DNA of 64,000 nucleotides, taken from NCBI RefSeq assembly GCF_905404315.1, contig NC_066294.1:6287501-6351500 (forward strand). Reading direction: 5' to 3'. Shown in pieces: positions 63,455 to 64,000 of the stretch. The stretch's first letter is position 1; every line of letters starts with the position of its first letter. Source of the DNA: Leptidea sinapis (taxonomy: Eukaryota > Arthropoda > Insecta > Lepidoptera > Pieridae). The translations under genes and the position numbers were made by a program. The notes beneath the pieces are model-generated. The model was not told the origin of the DNA. It did no database searches and was given only the letters and a program-made list of their open reading frames with translations.

Positions 63455-63597
63455 TATACATAGTTTTACATACATAAATACATATAAAAATCCATGACTC
63501 GGAAACAAACATCACATAAATGATTGCACCTACCGGGATTTGAAACCGGGATCTCTAGCTCAGTAGGCAGGGTCACTAACGACTGTGTTATATAGGT
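63455..63597 (-). mobile_element. tRNA-derived SINE, family T3
   Basis: acatacataaatacatataa, catgactcggaaacaaacat, tgattgcacctaccgggatt and ctctagctcagtaggcaggg. The tRNA-like end is complete but the B-box is mutated (ttgaaacc for tcgaaccc in complement). Confidence 0.6.
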
Positions 63598-63599
63598 CT

Positions 63600-63893
63600 T
63601 ATTTTTTTTTATGGAAGAGGAGGACAAACGAGCGTACGGGCCACCTGGTGTTAAGTGCCCACCGCCGCCCACATTCTCTTGCAACACCAGAGGAATTACA
63701 AGAATGTTGCCGGCCTTTAAGGAAGGTGTACGCGCTTTTTTTGAAGGTACCCATGTCGTATCGTCCCGGAAACACCGCAGAAGGAAGCTCATTCCACAGC
63801 TTTGTAGTACGAGGAAGAAAGCTCCTTGAAAACCGCACTGTGGAGGACCGCCACACATCCAGATGGTGGGGACGATATCCTAACTTGTGGCGT
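63600..63893 (-). mobile_element. LINE family B 3' fragment
   Basis: The plus-strand T-run (63602-63610) and tatggaagaggagga mark the tail. The minus-strand codons give DVWRSSTVRFSRSF, RTTKLWNELPSAVFPGRYDM and GTFKKSAYTFLKG. It directly follows the T3 SINE, the same pair of families that is nested at 13225-13662. Confidence 0.75.
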
Positions 63894-64000
63894 GGTCTCC
63901 ATTTTATCTTAAATCTAATTTTCTATATTTTAATATCATCTCAAGAATAGCTATTATTTGTGCAAATAATACAGACCGGTCCATATGTCAGCGTTATCTC

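Noticed and set aside
1..64000. CRISPR arrays, prokaryotic operons, phage or defence systems
   Set aside because: No regularly spaced short repeats with unique spacers and no prokaryotic-type genes. All content fits an insect nuclear genome.

Overview
The window looks like gene-poor, repeat-dense nuclear DNA of an insect, most likely a butterfly or moth (Lepidoptera). It is AT-rich, has no prokaryotic operon, rRNA gene or CRISPR array, and no complete host gene that I can defend. Nearly every recognisable stretch is a transposable-element copy. The mix is typical of Lepidoptera: CR1-like LINEs ending in short GAATTT-type tails, RTE and Jockey LINEs, mariner relics, Helitron-like pieces ending in CAGCTAGT, tRNA-derived SINEs and MITEs. 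The Lepidoptera call is inference from these families.

Layout. From 0 to 10 kb there are two MITE families that carry the start of a THAP-domain exon (473-739 and 1736-2116), SINEs, CR1-like LINE 3' ends and a dead mariner (3950-4830). From 10 to 31 kb there are mariner relics (9955-10215, 15187-16252, 25129-25985), eight-copy SINE-like repeats, Helitron-like elements, a LINE tail with a restriction-like endonuclease split by a 300-bp element (18838-19515), a second THAP-bearing MITE bounded by 8-bp duplications (27812-28271), and RTE tails. From 31 to 41 kb lie the two best LINEs. The first is an internally deleted Jockey-type element (31816-35355) with a 9-bp target-site duplication, inserted into an older repeat. 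The second is a CR1/Jockey-superfamily element (37021-40348) carrying a 275-bp internal duplication. From 41 to 51 kb come abutting Helitron-like elements, a CR1-like LINE (43920-46225) and an RTE LINE (47821-51090). From 51 to 64 kb there are scattered fragments, an inverted partner of the first THAP MITE (57548-57832), and long stretches where I see nothing.

How it works together. No gene network is visible. The autonomous-type coding regions (EN, RT and mariner transposase) are all disabled by stops, frameshifts, deletions or loss of catalytic residues. The window is best read as a stratigraphy of insertions. The most informative parts are those where the order of events can be read: target-site duplications, nesting, internal duplication and inverted copies. 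The observation most worth following up is that two unrelated-looking MITE families each keep a THAP-like first exon (C-x4-C) and, where both ends survive, 8-bp target-site duplications, which together suggest P-element-superfamily ancestry. Host coding candidates are only two weak short frames (7562-7678 and 55330-55635, both minus strand).
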